A stretch of 64,000 nt of DNA from Thiobacillus denitrificans DSM 12475 (GTDB taxonomy: Bacteria > Pseudomonadota > Gammaproteobacteria > Burkholderiales > Thiobacillaceae), in assembly GCF_000376425.1 (NCBI RefSeq), contig NZ_AQWL01000008.1:1-64000 (forward strand), given 5' to 3'. The notes beneath the pieces are model-generated. The model worked only from the letters and a program-made list of their open reading frames with translations. It was not told the DNA's origin and did no database searches. The translations under genes were made by a program, and so were the position numbers. Positions 29,478 through 39,532 of the stretch are shown here, piece after piece (the first letter of the stretch is position 1; each line of letters starts with the position of its first letter).

Positions 29478-30204
29478 GATGGACCCGATACTGTTTGAGA
29501 TTGATCACCTTGGCCGCAGGCGACAGAAAACGCTGTGTCACCGGCGTTTTCCACTGCGGCAGGATGATGTTCATGCCCTGCACGCGCTTCACCGCCTGCA
29601 GAAAATACACGCCGCCACCCATCGCCCACCAGCGATCGCCGGCAGGTTCCATGAAACGCAGCCGCCGCAGCCAGTTTGCGCGGTTGATCGGCGGACGGTA
29701 GCAGCACATGCTGCCGGCCGCCACCTCGAGGCCCAGCAACGCCATCCAGTCTTTCACCCGCGAAATATTCAGGAAGCTGCCGTTCCACGGATAACCGCAT
29801 TCGCCGCCCTGCAGCCTGCGTGCCAGCCCCCACAGGCTGCGTGGATTGAATCCGGCCAGCACCAGGCGGCCTTCCGGACGCAGCACGCGTTCGGCCTCGC
29901 GCAGCACCTGATGCGGGTTGGCGCTGAACTCCAGCACGTGGGGCAGCAACAGCAGATCGAGCGACTGGCTCTCGAACGGCAGGAACATGGCGTCGGCCAG
30001 GACCTGGGCGGGCGCTTCCACCGCGCACGTCACCCGCAGCGGAATACGGCTGTTGCGCAGGAAATCGATCTGCGGCAGCCCCAGCTGCACGGCGTTGAAA
30101 CCGAACACATCCGACACTGCACGGTCGAAATAGCGTCGCTCGCGGAACAGCAGATGCTTTCCCAGCGGCGTATCGAACCATCCTTCATCCAGCTTGGATA
30201 ACAT
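29467..30204 (-). CDS. SAM-dependent methyltransferase, rnhA-linked
   Basis: 245 residues of a class I methyltransferase-like protein. The motif region is [44 protein letters not shown]-like, with the VLEF and [14 protein letters not shown] stretches visible. The N-terminal SAM-binding glycine loop is weak. Related proteins sit between gloB and rnhA in many Proteobacteria; the substrate is not known. The ATG at 30204 is preferred over 30210 because AGGAGGA lies 8 bases before it. It is divergent from gloB across only 29 bp. Confidence 0.75.
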   Translation of the reverse strand: MLSKLDEGWFDTPLGKHLLFRERRYFDRAVSDVFGFNAVQLGLPQIDFLRNSRIPLRVTCAVEAPAQVLADAMFLPFESQSLDLLLLPHVLEFSANPHQVLREAERVLRPEGRLVLAGFNPRSLWGLARRLQGGECGYPWNGSFLNISRVKDWMALLGLEVAAGSMCCYRPPINRANWLRRLRFMEPAGDRWWAMGGGVYFLQAVKRVQGMNIILPQWKTPVTQRFLSPAAKVINLKQYRVHRER

Positions 30205-30233
30205 AGTCATTCCTCCTGTCCGGCACCCTATCC

Positions 30234-31004
30234 ATGTTGACCCTCATCCCCCTGCCCGCGTTCACCGACAACTACATCTGGGTGCTGCACGACGGCCGCC
30301 ACGCCATCGCCGTGGATCCCGGCGATCCGGCGCCGCTGATTGCCTTTCTCGATGCGAATCGGCTCGCGCTGACGGCGCTGCTGATCACCCACCATCACCG
30401 CGACCATACCGGCGGCAACACCCTGCTGCATCAACGCTACGGCTGTGCCATCTACGCGCCGGAGAATCCCTCCATTCCCGCCGTCAGCCATCCCCTTCAT
30501 GGCGGCGATTCGGTGGCACTGGCCCAGCCGGAGGTGCGTTTCGAGGTTCTTGCCACTCCCGGTCACACGCTCGACCACCTCAGCTACGCCGGCCACGGTT
30601 TCCTGTTTTGCGGCGACACCGTATTCGGCTGCGGCTGCGGCAAGCTGTTCGAGGGCAGCGCGGCAATGATGGCTGCCAGTCTCGATGCCATTCTGGCCCT
30701 GCCCGATGCTACCCGAGTCTGCTGCGCGCATGAATACACCTTAAGTAATATCGACTTTGCCAAAACCCTGGACGGCGGCAATCCTGCCCTGCTGGAACGC
30801 GAACGGCAGGATCGCGCGCGGCGTTCGCGCAATCAGCCCACCCTGCCGTCCACCCTAGCCCTGGAAAAAGCCACCAATCCATTTCTGCGCTTCCATGATC
30901 CCGACATGACGGCCTTTGCCGCCCGTTATCTGAATCGGCCGCATCCCGATCCGGCCGAGGTGTTCGGCGCCATCCGCGCCGCCAAGGATGCCTGGGATGG
31001 TTGA
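30234..31004 (+). CDS. gloB: Hydroxyacylglutathione hydrolase (glyoxalase II)
   Basis: 256 residues of the metallo-beta-lactamase fold with the metal motif THHHRDHTGG, then GHTLDHLSY, FCGDTVFGCGCGKLFEG and a C-terminal CAHEYTLSN. It hydrolyses S-lactoylglutathione in the methylglyoxal detoxification route. Normal length and all metal ligands present. Its promoter must overlap that of the divergent methyltransferase gene. Confidence 0.93.
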   Translation: MLTLIPLPAFTDNYIWVLHDGRHAIAVDPGDPAPLIAFLDANRLALTALLITHHHRDHTGGNTLLHQRYGCAIYAPENPSIPAVSHPLHGGDSVALAQPEVRFEVLATPGHTLDHLSYAGHGFLFCGDTVFGCGCGKLFEGSAAMMAASLDAILALPDATRVCCAHEYTLSNIDFAKTLDGGNPALLERERQDRARRSRNQPTLPSTLALEKATNPFLRFHDPDMTAFAARYLNRPHPDPAEVFGAIRAAKDAWDG

Positions 31005-31057
31005 CCGCCCCCGTCCGACCCCTTAGGATGGGCGCTTGTTGAGTACGGGAGACCGAC

Positions 31058-32632
31058 TTGCCCGGAATCAAATTGGCCCGTCCCCGACCGGCCAGCATCA
31101 GATTAAACCGATTCAGCCTGGCCGTGCTTGCACTGCTCTTCAGCTACCCCGCTGCTGCAACGGAATCCCTCGCCGCCATCCAGGCCCTGGAATGGGGCGC
31201 TGACGCCGACAGCGCAGCCGCCGACGTTTCCCCCGCCAGCGCCAGCCAGGACGATGTCTGGCAGCGCATCCGCAACGGCTTCAGGATCGAAGACGTCGCA
31301 TCCAACCCGCTCGTTGCCGTGCACGAATCCTGGTACGCGGCGCGGCCGGAATCCGTGCGGCGCATGGTCGACCGCGCGCGCCGTTACCTGTTCCATATCG
31401 TCGAGGAAGTCGACCGCCGTGCGATGCCGATGGAAATCGCATTGCTGCCGATGATCGAGAGCGCATTCAACCCCACCGCGCTGTCGCCGGCCGCCGCCTC
31501 GGGCATCTGGCAGTTCATTCCCTCCACCGGCCGCCTCTATGGCCTCAAGCAGGACAACTGGTACGACGGCCGGCGCGACTTCACCGCCGCCACCCGGGCG
31601 GCACTCGATTACCTGGGCAAGCTGTATCTCGATTTCGGCGACTGGCAGCTGGCGCTGGCGGCCTACAATTGCGGCGAAGGCTGCGTCGCGCGCGCCATCC
31701 AGAAGAACGTCCAGCAGGGACTGCCCACCGATTACGCCAGTCTGTCCCTGCCCAGCGAGACCCGCCATTATGTCCCCAAACTTCTCGCCATCAAGAACCT
31801 GATCCGCAATCCCGAACAATACGGCATCGCCATCGACGCGCTGCCCAACCAGCCCTATTTCGACCAGGTCACCGTCCATGCCAGCATGGACATCCATTCC
31901 GCCGCACGGCTGGCGGGCATGAGCAGCGACGAGTTCATCGCGCTCAACGCCGCCTTTCCGCGCAAGCTCATCCGTTCCGACACGCCGGTCAACCTGCTGA
32001 TCCCGGTCGACAAAGCCGACAAATTCCAGCGCAACCTGGAGAGCGCCAGCTGGGACTCCTGGCAGCCCTATGCGGCTCAGAAAGGCGAACGTCCCGAAGC
32101 CATCGCCAAGCGTTTCGATGTCAGCCTTGCCCGCCTCGAAGAACACAACCAGTTTCAATTGAAACGCGGCAAACTGGCGCGCGCGCAGACCATACTCGTC
32201 CCCGTCAGGGGCCGTGGCGTGGCCGCGGCGCAAAGCGCCGCCCCGGCAACCACGATGAACAACGCAGGCCAGCACCAGGTCGAGCGCGGCGATACGCTGT
32301 TCGGCGTGGCACGCCGTTACGGCCTGACCGTCGCCCAGCTGACCCAGGCCAACCCCGGCCTCGATGGCGGTCTCAAAGCCGGGCAGACCCTGCGCGTCCC
32401 CCCGAACGAACAGGCTGCCCGGCAGCCCGAGGCCTTCCGGCACGTCGCCTACAACCCCCTTCCCGAAAAACCTGCCCAGCCGGTTCATTACACCGTCAAG
32501 CGCGGCGACAGCCTGCACGCCATCGCGCAGCGTTTCGACGTCAGTCTGGCCGATCTCAAAACCTGGAATCCGGTTTTCGGGAATGATGGCGGCATCCGCG
32601 CGGGCCAGCGGATCGTGGTCAAACACCCCTGA
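31058..32632 (+). CDS. mltD: Membrane-bound lytic transglycosylase with LysM repeats (MltD)
   Basis: 524 residues: N-terminal export signal or anchor (about 17-36), an SLT lytic transglycosylase domain with the catalytic Glu in PMIESAFNPTALSPAAASG and the WQFIP and DGRRD motifs, and two clear C-terminal LysM domains (QVERGDTLFGVARRYGL and YTVKRGDSLHAIAQRFDV) with a possible weaker third before them. It cleaves peptidoglycan glycan strands. The start is TTG at 31058 after a GGGAGA site; no better ATG lies in frame before the signal. Confidence 0.88.
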   Translation: MPGIKLARPRPASIRLNRFSLAVLALLFSYPAAATESLAAIQALEWGADADSAAADVSPASASQDDVWQRIRNGFRIEDVASNPLVAVHESWYAARPESVRRMVDRARRYLFHIVEEVDRRAMPMEIALLPMIESAFNPTALSPAAASGIWQFIPSTGRLYGLKQDNWYDGRRDFTAATRAALDYLGKLYLDFGDWQLALAAYNCGEGCVARAIQKNVQQGLPTDYASLSLPSETRHYVPKLLAIKNLIRNPEQYGIAIDALPNQPYFDQVTVHASMDIHSAARLAGMSSDEFIALNAAFPRKLIRSDTPVNLLIPVDKADKFQRNLESASWDSWQPYAAQKGERPEAIAKRFDVSLARLEEHNQFQLKRGKLARAQTILVPVRGRGVAAAQSAAPATTMNNAGQHQVERGDTLFGVARRYGLTVAQLTQANPGLDGGLKAGQTLRVPPNEQAARQPEAFRHVAYNPLPEKPAQPVHYTVKRGDSLHAIAQRFDVSLADLKTWNPVFGNDGGIRAGQRIVVKHP

Positions 32633-32670
32633 AGCCCGCCGTTGGCTCAGCCGCCTCAGCCTAAACCACC

Positions 32671-32868
32671 CTAGTCGGGTGCGGGCGGCTCGTCCGACTT
32701 GTCCGACATCACCAGTACCATGCCGACGGCGGCCAGCACCATCCACAGCACCGCCGCCCAGATACCCAGCGCATCCGACAGCGGCCCCATGAAAAACAGC
32801 GTCAGCATGGCCACGCCCAAAACCAGGTTGCCAATCCAGAAATTGCGACTGCGTTTGCCGGTATTCAA
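32671..32868 (-). CDS. Small two-helix membrane protein at the end of the ABC operon
   Basis: 65 residues starting at TTG 32868 ([17 protein letters not shown]), with two membrane helices (about 10-30 and 34-54) and an acidic tail ending SDEPPAPD. A GGAG site lies about 7 bases before the TTG, which overlaps the ABC ATPase stop as TTGA. Translation coupled to the ATPase suggests an accessory membrane subunit, but no family is recognised. Confidence 0.6.
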   Translation of the reverse strand: MNTGKRSRNFWIGNLVLGVAMLTLFFMGPLSDALGIWAAVLWMVLAAVGMVLVMSDKSDEPPAPD

Positions 32869-34925
32869 TTGGGACTCCGTACGGGAAGTGCTTGCCCCTG
32901 CGCGGCCACCCAGTGGCAACGCGCCCAGTGCCCGCTGCCCACCACGGTTTGATCGGGATAGATTTGCCGGCACGTTTCGTTTGCATGCGGGCAACGCGGA
33001 TGGAAATGACAGCCATTGGGCGGATTGAGCGGTGACGGCTGGTCGCCGGCCAGACGAACGATGCGCTGCCCGGCCGGCGGTTCGATGCGCGGCACGGCAT
33101 TCACCAGCGCCTGGGTATAAGGATGGCGCGGAGCGCGCAGCACTGCCGTCGCCGGGCCCTGTTCGACGATGCGCCCGAGATACATCACCGCCACCTCGTG
33201 CGCCAGATAATCGACCACGGCGAGGTTGTGGGTGATAAACAGATAGGCCAGACCCAGGCTGTCCTGCAGGTCTTTCAGCAGATTCAGTATCTGCGCCTGC
33301 ACCGAGACATCGAGCGCGCTGGTCGGTTCGTCGCAAATCACCAGCCGGGGCGACACCGCCAGCGCCCGCGCAATCGCAATGCGCTGCCGCTGGCCCCCGG
33401 AAAACGCATGCGGATAGCGCCCGCCCGCATCGTCGGGCAGCCCCACCTGGCGCAGCAACAGCGCAACCGCATCACGGCGTTGATTTGCCGCCCCCACTCC
33501 TAGGGCGTCCATGCCTTCGAGCAGGATGTCCGCCACCCGCATGCGCGGATTGAGCGAACTGAACGGATCCTGGAACACCATCTGCGCCTGTCGCCGCAGG
33601 GTGGACGCATTGCGCGCGGTGATGCTCTCGCCGCCCAGCACGATGCTGCCTGCCGTCGGCTCGATCAGCCGCAGCAGCGCCTTGCCCACGGTGGTCTTGC
33701 CGCAGCCGGACTCGCCCACCAGTGCCAGCGTGCGGCCCTGCTGGATCGACAGCGTCACATCGTCCACTGCACGTACGTAGCCCACGCTACGCTGGATGAA
33801 GCCGCGCCTGATCGGAAAATGCACTTTCAGGCCGTCCACCTGCAGCAGAGCTTGCGCCGCCTGGATTGAATGCGCCGGTGTCGTCACCCCGCGCGCATTG
33901 AGCGGCGGCAACATGCCCGCCAGATGGCAGCGCACCCGCTGATCGTTGATCACTTGCCAGTCGGGCGATTGGTCGCGGCAGCGCGCAATCGCAAACGGAC
34001 AGCGCGGCGCAAAGCGGCAGCCACGTATCCGGTCACCGGGCTTCGGCACCTGGCCGGGAATCGTGGTCAGCCGCGCGCCATCGCCGGGACGCCCCAGAGG
34101 ACTCCCGTCCGCCACGGGCTCTTGTGCCCGCGAGGGTAGAAGCCCATGCGGCAGCGCCGCGAACAGCATGCGGCTATACGGGTGCTGCGGGGCCGCGAAA
34201 AACGCATCGCGCGCACCCTCTTCCAGCAATTCGCCGGCATACATCACCCCCACGCGGTCGGCGTTCTCGGCCACCACCCCGAGATCGTGCGTGATCAGCA
34301 GCATGCCCATCCGTCGTTCGGTGCGCAGGTGCCGCAGCACGTCGAGCACCTGCGCCTGGATGGTCACGTCGAGCGCGGTGGTCGGCTCGTCGGCGATCAG
34401 AAGCCTGGGCTGGCCGGCCAGCGCCATCGCGATCATCGCCCTCTGGCGCAGGCCGCCGGACAGCTCGAACGGATAACTGTCGAGCCGTCGCAGCGCGTCC
34501 GGCACCCCCACCGAATCGAGCAGCCCGCATGCCGCCTCCGACGCCACCCGCCCGCTCAGGCCCTGATGCAGGACCAACGCTTCGACAATCTGATGGCCCA
34601 CCTTGACGACCGGATTCAGCGCCAGCATCGGCTCCTGGAAAATCATCGCCATGCCGCCGCCACGCACGCGCCGCATGTCGCGCTCGGGCAGTGCCAGCAC
34701 ATCCTGCCCGTCCAGGTGCACCGTACCTGCAGCAATGCGGCCGCCATCCGGCAGCAGCCGCATCAGCGACAGTGCGGTCATCGATTTGCCGCAGCCGGAC
34801 TCGCCGAGCAGCGCATAGGTTTCGCCAGCGGCGACATGAAAGGACACGCCATCGACCACGCGCAGGGCAGCTGCATCGTGGCCGATTTCGGTGACAAGGC
34901 CCTCGACCCGCAGCAAGGGCTTCAC
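32865..34925 (-). CDS. yejF: Fused peptide ABC transporter ATPase (YejF-like)
   Basis: 686 residues with two ABC ATPase halves. Each has Walker A (GESGCGKS), a signature ([10 protein letters not shown] and [10 protein letters not shown]) and Walker B ([12 protein letters not shown] and [12 protein letters not shown]), followed by oligopeptide-type C-terminal segments with a Cys-rich motif (RCPFAIARC and RCPHANETC). Such fused DppD-DppF proteins power peptide import in Yej-type systems. Start GTG 34925 overlaps the permease stop (GTGA). Confidence 0.9.
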   Translation of the reverse strand: MKPLLRVEGLVTEIGHDAAALRVVDGVSFHVAAGETYALLGESGCGKSMTALSLMRLLPDGGRIAAGTVHLDGQDVLALPERDMRRVRGGGMAMIFQEPMLALNPVVKVGHQIVEALVLHQGLSGRVASEAACGLLDSVGVPDALRRLDSYPFELSGGLRQRAMIAMALAGQPRLLIADEPTTALDVTIQAQVLDVLRHLRTERRMGMLLITHDLGVVAENADRVGVMYAGELLEEGARDAFFAAPQHPYSRMLFAALPHGLLPSRAQEPVADGSPLGRPGDGARLTTIPGQVPKPGDRIRGCRFAPRCPFAIARCRDQSPDWQVINDQRVRCHLAGMLPPLNARGVTTPAHSIQAAQALLQVDGLKVHFPIRRGFIQRSVGYVRAVDDVTLSIQQGRTLALVGESGCGKTTVGKALLRLIEPTAGSIVLGGESITARNASTLRRQAQMVFQDPFSSLNPRMRVADILLEGMDALGVGAANQRRDAVALLLRQVGLPDDAGGRYPHAFSGGQRQRIAIARALAVSPRLVICDEPTSALDVSVQAQILNLLKDLQDSLGLAYLFITHNLAVVDYLAHEVAVMYLGRIVEQGPATAVLRAPRHPYTQALVNAVPRIEPPAGQRIVRLAGDQPSPLNPPNGCHFHPRCPHANETCRQIYPDQTVVGSGHWARCHWVAAQGQALPVRSPN

Positions 34926-36328
34926 CGACGGCCTCCCAGACGTGGGTCGAAGGCATCGCGCACACCGTCGGCAAACAGGTTGGCAGCAAGCACCAGCGCG
35001 AACATGAAGGCGAACGCCGCACCGAGCTGCCACCATACCGCCGGCTCACGCGCAAGTTCGAGGCGCGCGCCGTTGATCATGTTGCCCCAGCTGTACATGG
35101 AAGGATCGACGCCGACACCGACGTAGGACAGCACCGCTTCGGCCAGCACCAGCCCGGAAAAATCCATAACGACCGCAATCAGCACCAGATGGAAGACATT
35201 GGGGAAAATGTGACGGCTGATGATGCGTGCATTCGATACGCCGAAAGCGCGTGCTGCCTCGACGTAATCGAGGGTGCGCAATTTGAGCGATTCGCCGCGC
35301 AGCAGCCGTGCCAGTCCGGTCCAGCTGGTCATGCCCATGATCAGGCACAGCGCCAGCAAGCGAATGTCGGCGCGCGCGGCGGCGGTGTCGAACCGTTCGG
35401 GGTTGGACTCGATATAGACCTGCACGATCAGCACGGCAGCCGCAATCAGCAGCACGCCCGGGATCGAATTGAGCACGGTGTAGATGTACTGGATCACGTC
35501 GTCCACCCAGCCGCGGAAATAGCCCGCCACGATGCCCAGACCGATCGCCAGCGGCAGTGTGACCAGCGTGGTCAGCGTACCGATCACCAGGCCGGTGCGG
35601 ATGCTCTTGAGGCTGATGTAGAGCACATCCTGCCCCACCTTGTCGGTGCCGAGCACGTGGTAGCCAGACGCCAGCTGCGCCATTGCGCCGCCCAGCATAA
35701 GCATCAGCGCCATCATGCCGACGAGCGTGCGGGCGGGCCAGTTCAAACTGCCCTGTCGCCACCTTGCAAGCCAGGTACCGACGGGCAGCTTGAGCCGGCG
35801 CGCCTGCCACGCAACCAGTCCGGCAAACAGCAGCAGGCTGGCGAGGGCGCCCTGCGCGGCGCCGGCAAGGGTACGCCGCGCGATGTCGGCCCTCCGCTCC
35901 TCGGCGTGCTGCAGATGCGCGCCGCCATATTGCAGACGCGGATAATCGCGTACGGCCACGCCATTCCGCTCGACGAATTCCATGGCATACAACTGTATCG
36001 CCAGCGGCCCCGAATAGGTTTTTTCCTGCCGGGTGCGCAGGCCACTCACCAGCGCGTCGAACACGCTCATCACCTCGACTGAATACTGCGGCTTGCCGGC
36101 CTGGCTGTCGGGCAGCCGTTCCCGATAATGCAGCGAATCGAGCAGGCCGGTGACGGCGAATGCGCCCAGCACCAGAGCCGCCCCCATCGCCATCGGGCGC
36201 TGCGCCACGACCACCCACGGAGCGCGCAGATGATCGTGGCGACGGATGAACCAGATCAGCGCCAGCACCCCCGCCAACAGTGCAAAAATCAGCGCGTCGG
36301 TCCACAGGATCACGGGCATGAAACTCAT
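34922..36328 (-). CDS. yejE: Peptide ABC transporter permease (YejE-like)
   Basis: 468 residues of the BPD_transp_1 permease family with the EAA-type motif region (DYVEAARAFGVSNARIISRHIFPN). It is longer than E. coli YejE (about 341 residues). The extra part (about residues 40-190) contains a periplasmic segment (LHYRERLPDSQAGKPQYSVE...) between additional helices. Its start overlaps the stop of yejB (ATGA) and its stop overlaps the start of yejF, so the subunits are translationally coupled. Confidence 0.88.
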   Translation of the reverse strand: MSFMPVILWTDALIFALLAGVLALIWFIRRHDHLRAPWVVVAQRPMAMGAALVLGAFAVTGLLDSLHYRERLPDSQAGKPQYSVEVMSVFDALVSGLRTRQEKTYSGPLAIQLYAMEFVERNGVAVRDYPRLQYGGAHLQHAEERRADIARRTLAGAAQGALASLLLFAGLVAWQARRLKLPVGTWLARWRQGSLNWPARTLVGMMALMLMLGGAMAQLASGYHVLGTDKVGQDVLYISLKSIRTGLVIGTLTTLVTLPLAIGLGIVAGYFRGWVDDVIQYIYTVLNSIPGVLLIAAAVLIVQVYIESNPERFDTAAARADIRLLALCLIMGMTSWTGLARLLRGESLKLRTLDYVEAARAFGVSNARIISRHIFPNVFHLVLIAVVMDFSGLVLAEAVLSYVGVGVDPSMYSWGNMINGARLELAREPAVWWQLGAAFAFMFALVLAANLFADGVRDAFDPRLGGRR

Positions 36329-37302
36329 TGCAGCCTCACTCGCGGATCGGCCCACGAATAGGAAATGTCGGTAAGGATGAGGCCGACGATATAGAGGAAG
36401 GAGCCCAGAAACACCATCGCACGCACTACCGCAAAATCCTGTGCCTGGATCGCGTCGATGGTGTAGCTGCCCAGCCCCGGGATGCCGAAGAAGGATTCGG
36501 TGATCAGGCTTCCCATGAACAGCAGCGGCAGCACCACCACTGCACCGGTGAGGATCGGGATCATGCCATTCTTCAGCACGTGGCGAAACAGTACCCGGAT
36601 TTCGGACAAGCCCTTGGCGCGCGCGGTGCGCACATAGTCCTTGCCGATTTCCTCGAGGAAAATCGTGCGGTACCAGCGCGCTCCGCTGCCGATTCCTGCC
36701 ATCACGCTGACCAGTACCGGCAGCAGGACGAACCTGAGTCCGTCGATGCCTCCGGCAAAGCCCGAAATCGGCAGCAGGTTCCACAATTTGGCGATGAAAT
36801 ACTGCCCGGCAATGATGTAGAACAGGCTCGATATCGACATCAGCACCACGCACAGCACCACGCCCCACAGGTCGAGGTAGGTGGCACGGAAAAACACCAT
36901 CAGCAGGGCGAAGGTGATGTTGGCCAGCAGGCCGATGGCGAACACCGGCAGCGCGATCGCCAGGCTCGGTCCCATGCGGGTGCGGATTTCGTTGCCGATG
37001 TCACGGCCGTCGTCGCTTTTACCGAACTCGAAGACGAACATCGCCGCCGAGTGCTGGAAAAAAATCGTGTCGGTGAACTGCGCGCTGCCCGTTGCCTCCA
37101 CATTCAGCAGCAGCGGCTTGTCGTAGCCGTGCTCGGTCTTCCAGCGTTCGATCGCCTCCGGCGTCACGTGCTTGACGCCGAGTTGCAGCCGCGCCATGTC
37201 GTCCGGCGTGTTGACGACGAAAAACAGCGCGAAGGTCAGCAGGTTGACCCCGATGAGGATCGGGATCGCATACAGCAGGCGGCGCAGGATATATGCGAAC
37301 AT
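36325..37302 (-). CDS. yejB: Peptide ABC transporter permease (YejB-like)
   Basis: 325 residues of the DppB/YejB permease type with the N-terminal MFAYILRRLLYAIPILIGVN helix and the conserved DYVRTARAKGLSEIRVLFRHVLKN loop that contacts the ATPase. It forms the membrane channel with the YejE-like permease. The start overlaps the binding-protein stop (ATGA). Confidence 0.9.
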   Translation of the reverse strand: MFAYILRRLLYAIPILIGVNLLTFALFFVVNTPDDMARLQLGVKHVTPEAIERWKTEHGYDKPLLLNVEATGSAQFTDTIFFQHSAAMFVFEFGKSDDGRDIGNEIRTRMGPSLAIALPVFAIGLLANITFALLMVFFRATYLDLWGVVLCVVLMSISSLFYIIAGQYFIAKLWNLLPISGFAGGIDGLRFVLLPVLVSVMAGIGSGARWYRTIFLEEIGKDYVRTARAKGLSEIRVLFRHVLKNGMIPILTGAVVVLPLLFMGSLITESFFGIPGLGSYTIDAIQAQDFAVVRAMVFLGSFLYIVGLILTDISYSWADPRVRLQ

Positions 37303-39458
37303 CAGGCGGTCTTTCGTTCATGCCGCCGCCACGCGATCAGCGCCGGCGCAATCACGGCCGCCAGCGCGGCGGCCAGCAGGAAGAGCGGCCACAGCACCGG
37401 GCGGTTCCATTCGGCGCGCCGGGCTTCGCGCGCGGCAGCGTCGATACGGCGGTATTTGAGGGTGTTGTTCGCCATCAGGTTGGGCTTGACGTTATGCACC
37501 CAGCCGTGACGCAGGCCGAAGGCCTTGGGATGGTAGGCGAAGATCCACGGCGCATCGCGGCGCACGACGTCGAGCATGGCATCGATCACCTGCTGGCGCG
37601 CAGGACCGTTGTCCATGTCCTTCATCCGTTCGAACAGGCGGTCGAACTCGGGATTGTCATAGTTGGCGGCATTCTCGCCACCGCTGCCAACTTTCTTGTG
37701 CGGGCCGTAGAGCAGGAAGAAGAAATTTTCCGGATCGGGGTAGTCGGCGTTCCAGCCCCATTCGAACAGCTGGGCATTGCCCTTGCGGATCTTGTCCTGA
37801 AAACGGTTGTAGTCGGTGCCGCGCACCACCAGCTGCACATTGAGCTTGTCGAGCTGCTTCTTCATCCAGTCGAGCCGCGACTTGGCATCGGGACCGGATG
37901 CCATGGTATCGAAATACAGTACCAGCGGTTCACCCGTCTTCGCGTTGCGGCCGTTCGGATAGCCCGCCTCGGCCAGCAGACGGCGTGCGGCCTCGATCGG
38001 GCGGCGTGCGATCTTGCCGTCGCGCGCTTCGTAGACATAGGGATTCAGTCCCGCCACGCCTTCGACATAGCCGAACAATCCCGGCGGGATCGGCCCCTGC
38101 GCGGGTATGCCGCGGCCATTGAGGAAAATGGAAATGAACTCGTCATAGTCGAATGCAATGGACAGTGCCTGGCGTAATTTGCGGCGGTCCTCGCCGAGGC
38201 CGCCCACCACCGGATCGAGCATATTGAAACCGACATACCACAGGGACGCCGCCACGGTGGTAACGAGGCCGATGCCCTTGGCGCGCATGGAATCGGTGAG
38301 CTGCGGGTCGCCGCCGGCGGAGAACTTCACGGCCTGATCGAAGCTGTCGGAGCTGATGCCGGAGCTGTCGTAATAACCCTGCAGAAACTTGCTCCAGTAG
38401 GGGATGGTTTCCTTTTCCAGGCTGAACACGGCTTCGTCCACCAGCGGCAGGCGTTTGCCGGCGTCGGCCAGCAGCCCGGCCTGTCTGTCTTCATCGCTGC
38501 CTTCCACCGGATAGGTTTCGCCGTGGTAGTACGGGTTCCTTTTCAGTACCATGCGGCGATTGGGATCGTTTTCCGCCAGGTAATACGGCCCGGTCCCGAC
38601 CGGCTGCCAGTCGATTGTGAGATTGCCCTCGGCCAGGCCGGGCTGGGCATAGAAGGCGTCGGCCTCCCAGGGAATCGGCGCAAAAAACGGCATTGCCAGC
38701 CAGTAGATGAACTGCGGGTATTTGCCTTTGACACGGATGCGGTAGGTGTAGCGGTCGACGACCTGTGCCCCTTCAAGGACGAAGTCGTCGAGGTTCAGCG
38801 CTGCACCGGGGCGGGATTGAGCTGCTTTTTCCAGCGCCGCCCCCAGCGCCTTCAGCCCGACGATGTGTTCGGCCATCAGGCCAAAAATCGGTGAACTGAG
38901 CCGCGGGTTGGCCAGGCGTTTGATCTGGTACACATAATCGGCAGCCACCAGTTCGCGCGTGCCGCTGTGCTCAAAATCCTGGATCCGGGTTTTTTTTGCG
39001 GCGTCCGCGGCCGTGAGCGCATGGTAGCGATAGCGCCCCGTCGCATCGCGTGCGAATGCAGGATGCGGCTGATAGCGGATGCCGGGGCGGATGCGGATTT
39101 CGTACACGCTTTCGGCAATGGCTGCAGACGGTGCGTCGTCAGGCAAGGCATTGCCCGACGCATCGACGTAGCGCGGCTTAGGCACCGTCTCGGCGGTCAG
39201 GGGGATCAGGGTGTAGGGACGTTTGAGGAAATGGTACTGCAGCGGCGGTTCGTAGATCTGGCCAGTGAATTCCACTTCGTTCGAGCTATAGGAGCGGGCC
39301 GGATCGAGATGCTTGGGACGCTCGGAAAATGCGCTGTAAAGCACACTCGCGCTCGTATCGCTGCCGGGATAGGGGTCGTTCCAGCTGTCGGAGCATCCTG
39401 CCATCAAGCCTAGCCCCAGCAGGCCCGTCCCCAATAAAATCGTCCCGATGCGCCCCAT
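37302..39458 (-). CDS. yejA: Extracellular solute-binding lipoprotein (YejA-like)
   Basis: 718 residues of the peptide-binding SBP family 5, with a lipoprotein signal (GLGLMAGC, Cys at 22). Family stretches include DPARSYSSNEVEFTGQIYEPPL near the N-terminus, PVGTGPYYLAENDPNRRMVLKRNPYY, and the C-terminal ADYPDPENFFFLLYG. It binds peptides or similar solutes outside the inner membrane. A C-terminal helix (VLWPLFLLAAALAAVIAPALIAW) before HERKTA is unusual for a binding protein and would add a second membrane anchor. First gene of the operon, divergent from fabI. Confidence 0.85.
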   Translation of the reverse strand: MGRIGTILLGTGLLGLGLMAGCSDSWNDPYPGSDTSASVLYSAFSERPKHLDPARSYSSNEVEFTGQIYEPPLQYHFLKRPYTLIPLTAETVPKPRYVDASGNALPDDAPSAAIAESVYEIRIRPGIRYQPHPAFARDATGRYRYHALTAADAAKKTRIQDFEHSGTRELVAADYVYQIKRLANPRLSSPIFGLMAEHIVGLKALGAALEKAAQSRPGAALNLDDFVLEGAQVVDRYTYRIRVKGKYPQFIYWLAMPFFAPIPWEADAFYAQPGLAEGNLTIDWQPVGTGPYYLAENDPNRRMVLKRNPYYHGETYPVEGSDEDRQAGLLADAGKRLPLVDEAVFSLEKETIPYWSKFLQGYYDSSGISSDSFDQAVKFSAGGDPQLTDSMRAKGIGLVTTVAASLWYVGFNMLDPVVGGLGEDRRKLRQALSIAFDYDEFISIFLNGRGIPAQGPIPPGLFGYVEGVAGLNPYVYEARDGKIARRPIEAARRLLAEAGYPNGRNAKTGEPLVLYFDTMASGPDAKSRLDWMKKQLDKLNVQLVVRGTDYNRFQDKIRKGNAQLFEWGWNADYPDPENFFFLLYGPHKKVGSGGENAANYDNPEFDRLFERMKDMDNGPARQQVIDAMLDVVRRDAPWIFAYHPKAFGLRHGWVHNVKPNLMANNTLKYRRIDAAAREARRAEWNRPVLWPLFLLAAALAAVIAPALIAWRRHERKTA

Positions 39459-39497
39459 GCCGCAAGTGTACCCAAGCACGCAGCCAACGTCAGCCGT

Positions 39498-39503
39498 TAT
39501 AAT
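39498..39503 (+). promoter_or_regulatory. Likely -10 element of fabI
   Basis: A perfect TATAAT lies 29 bases before the fabI ATG; the -35 region is poor. It sits in the 74-bp gap between divergent yejA and fabI. Confidence 0.45.
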
Positions 39504-39532
39504 CCGGGGCACCCCAACTTTTCGAGACCATC

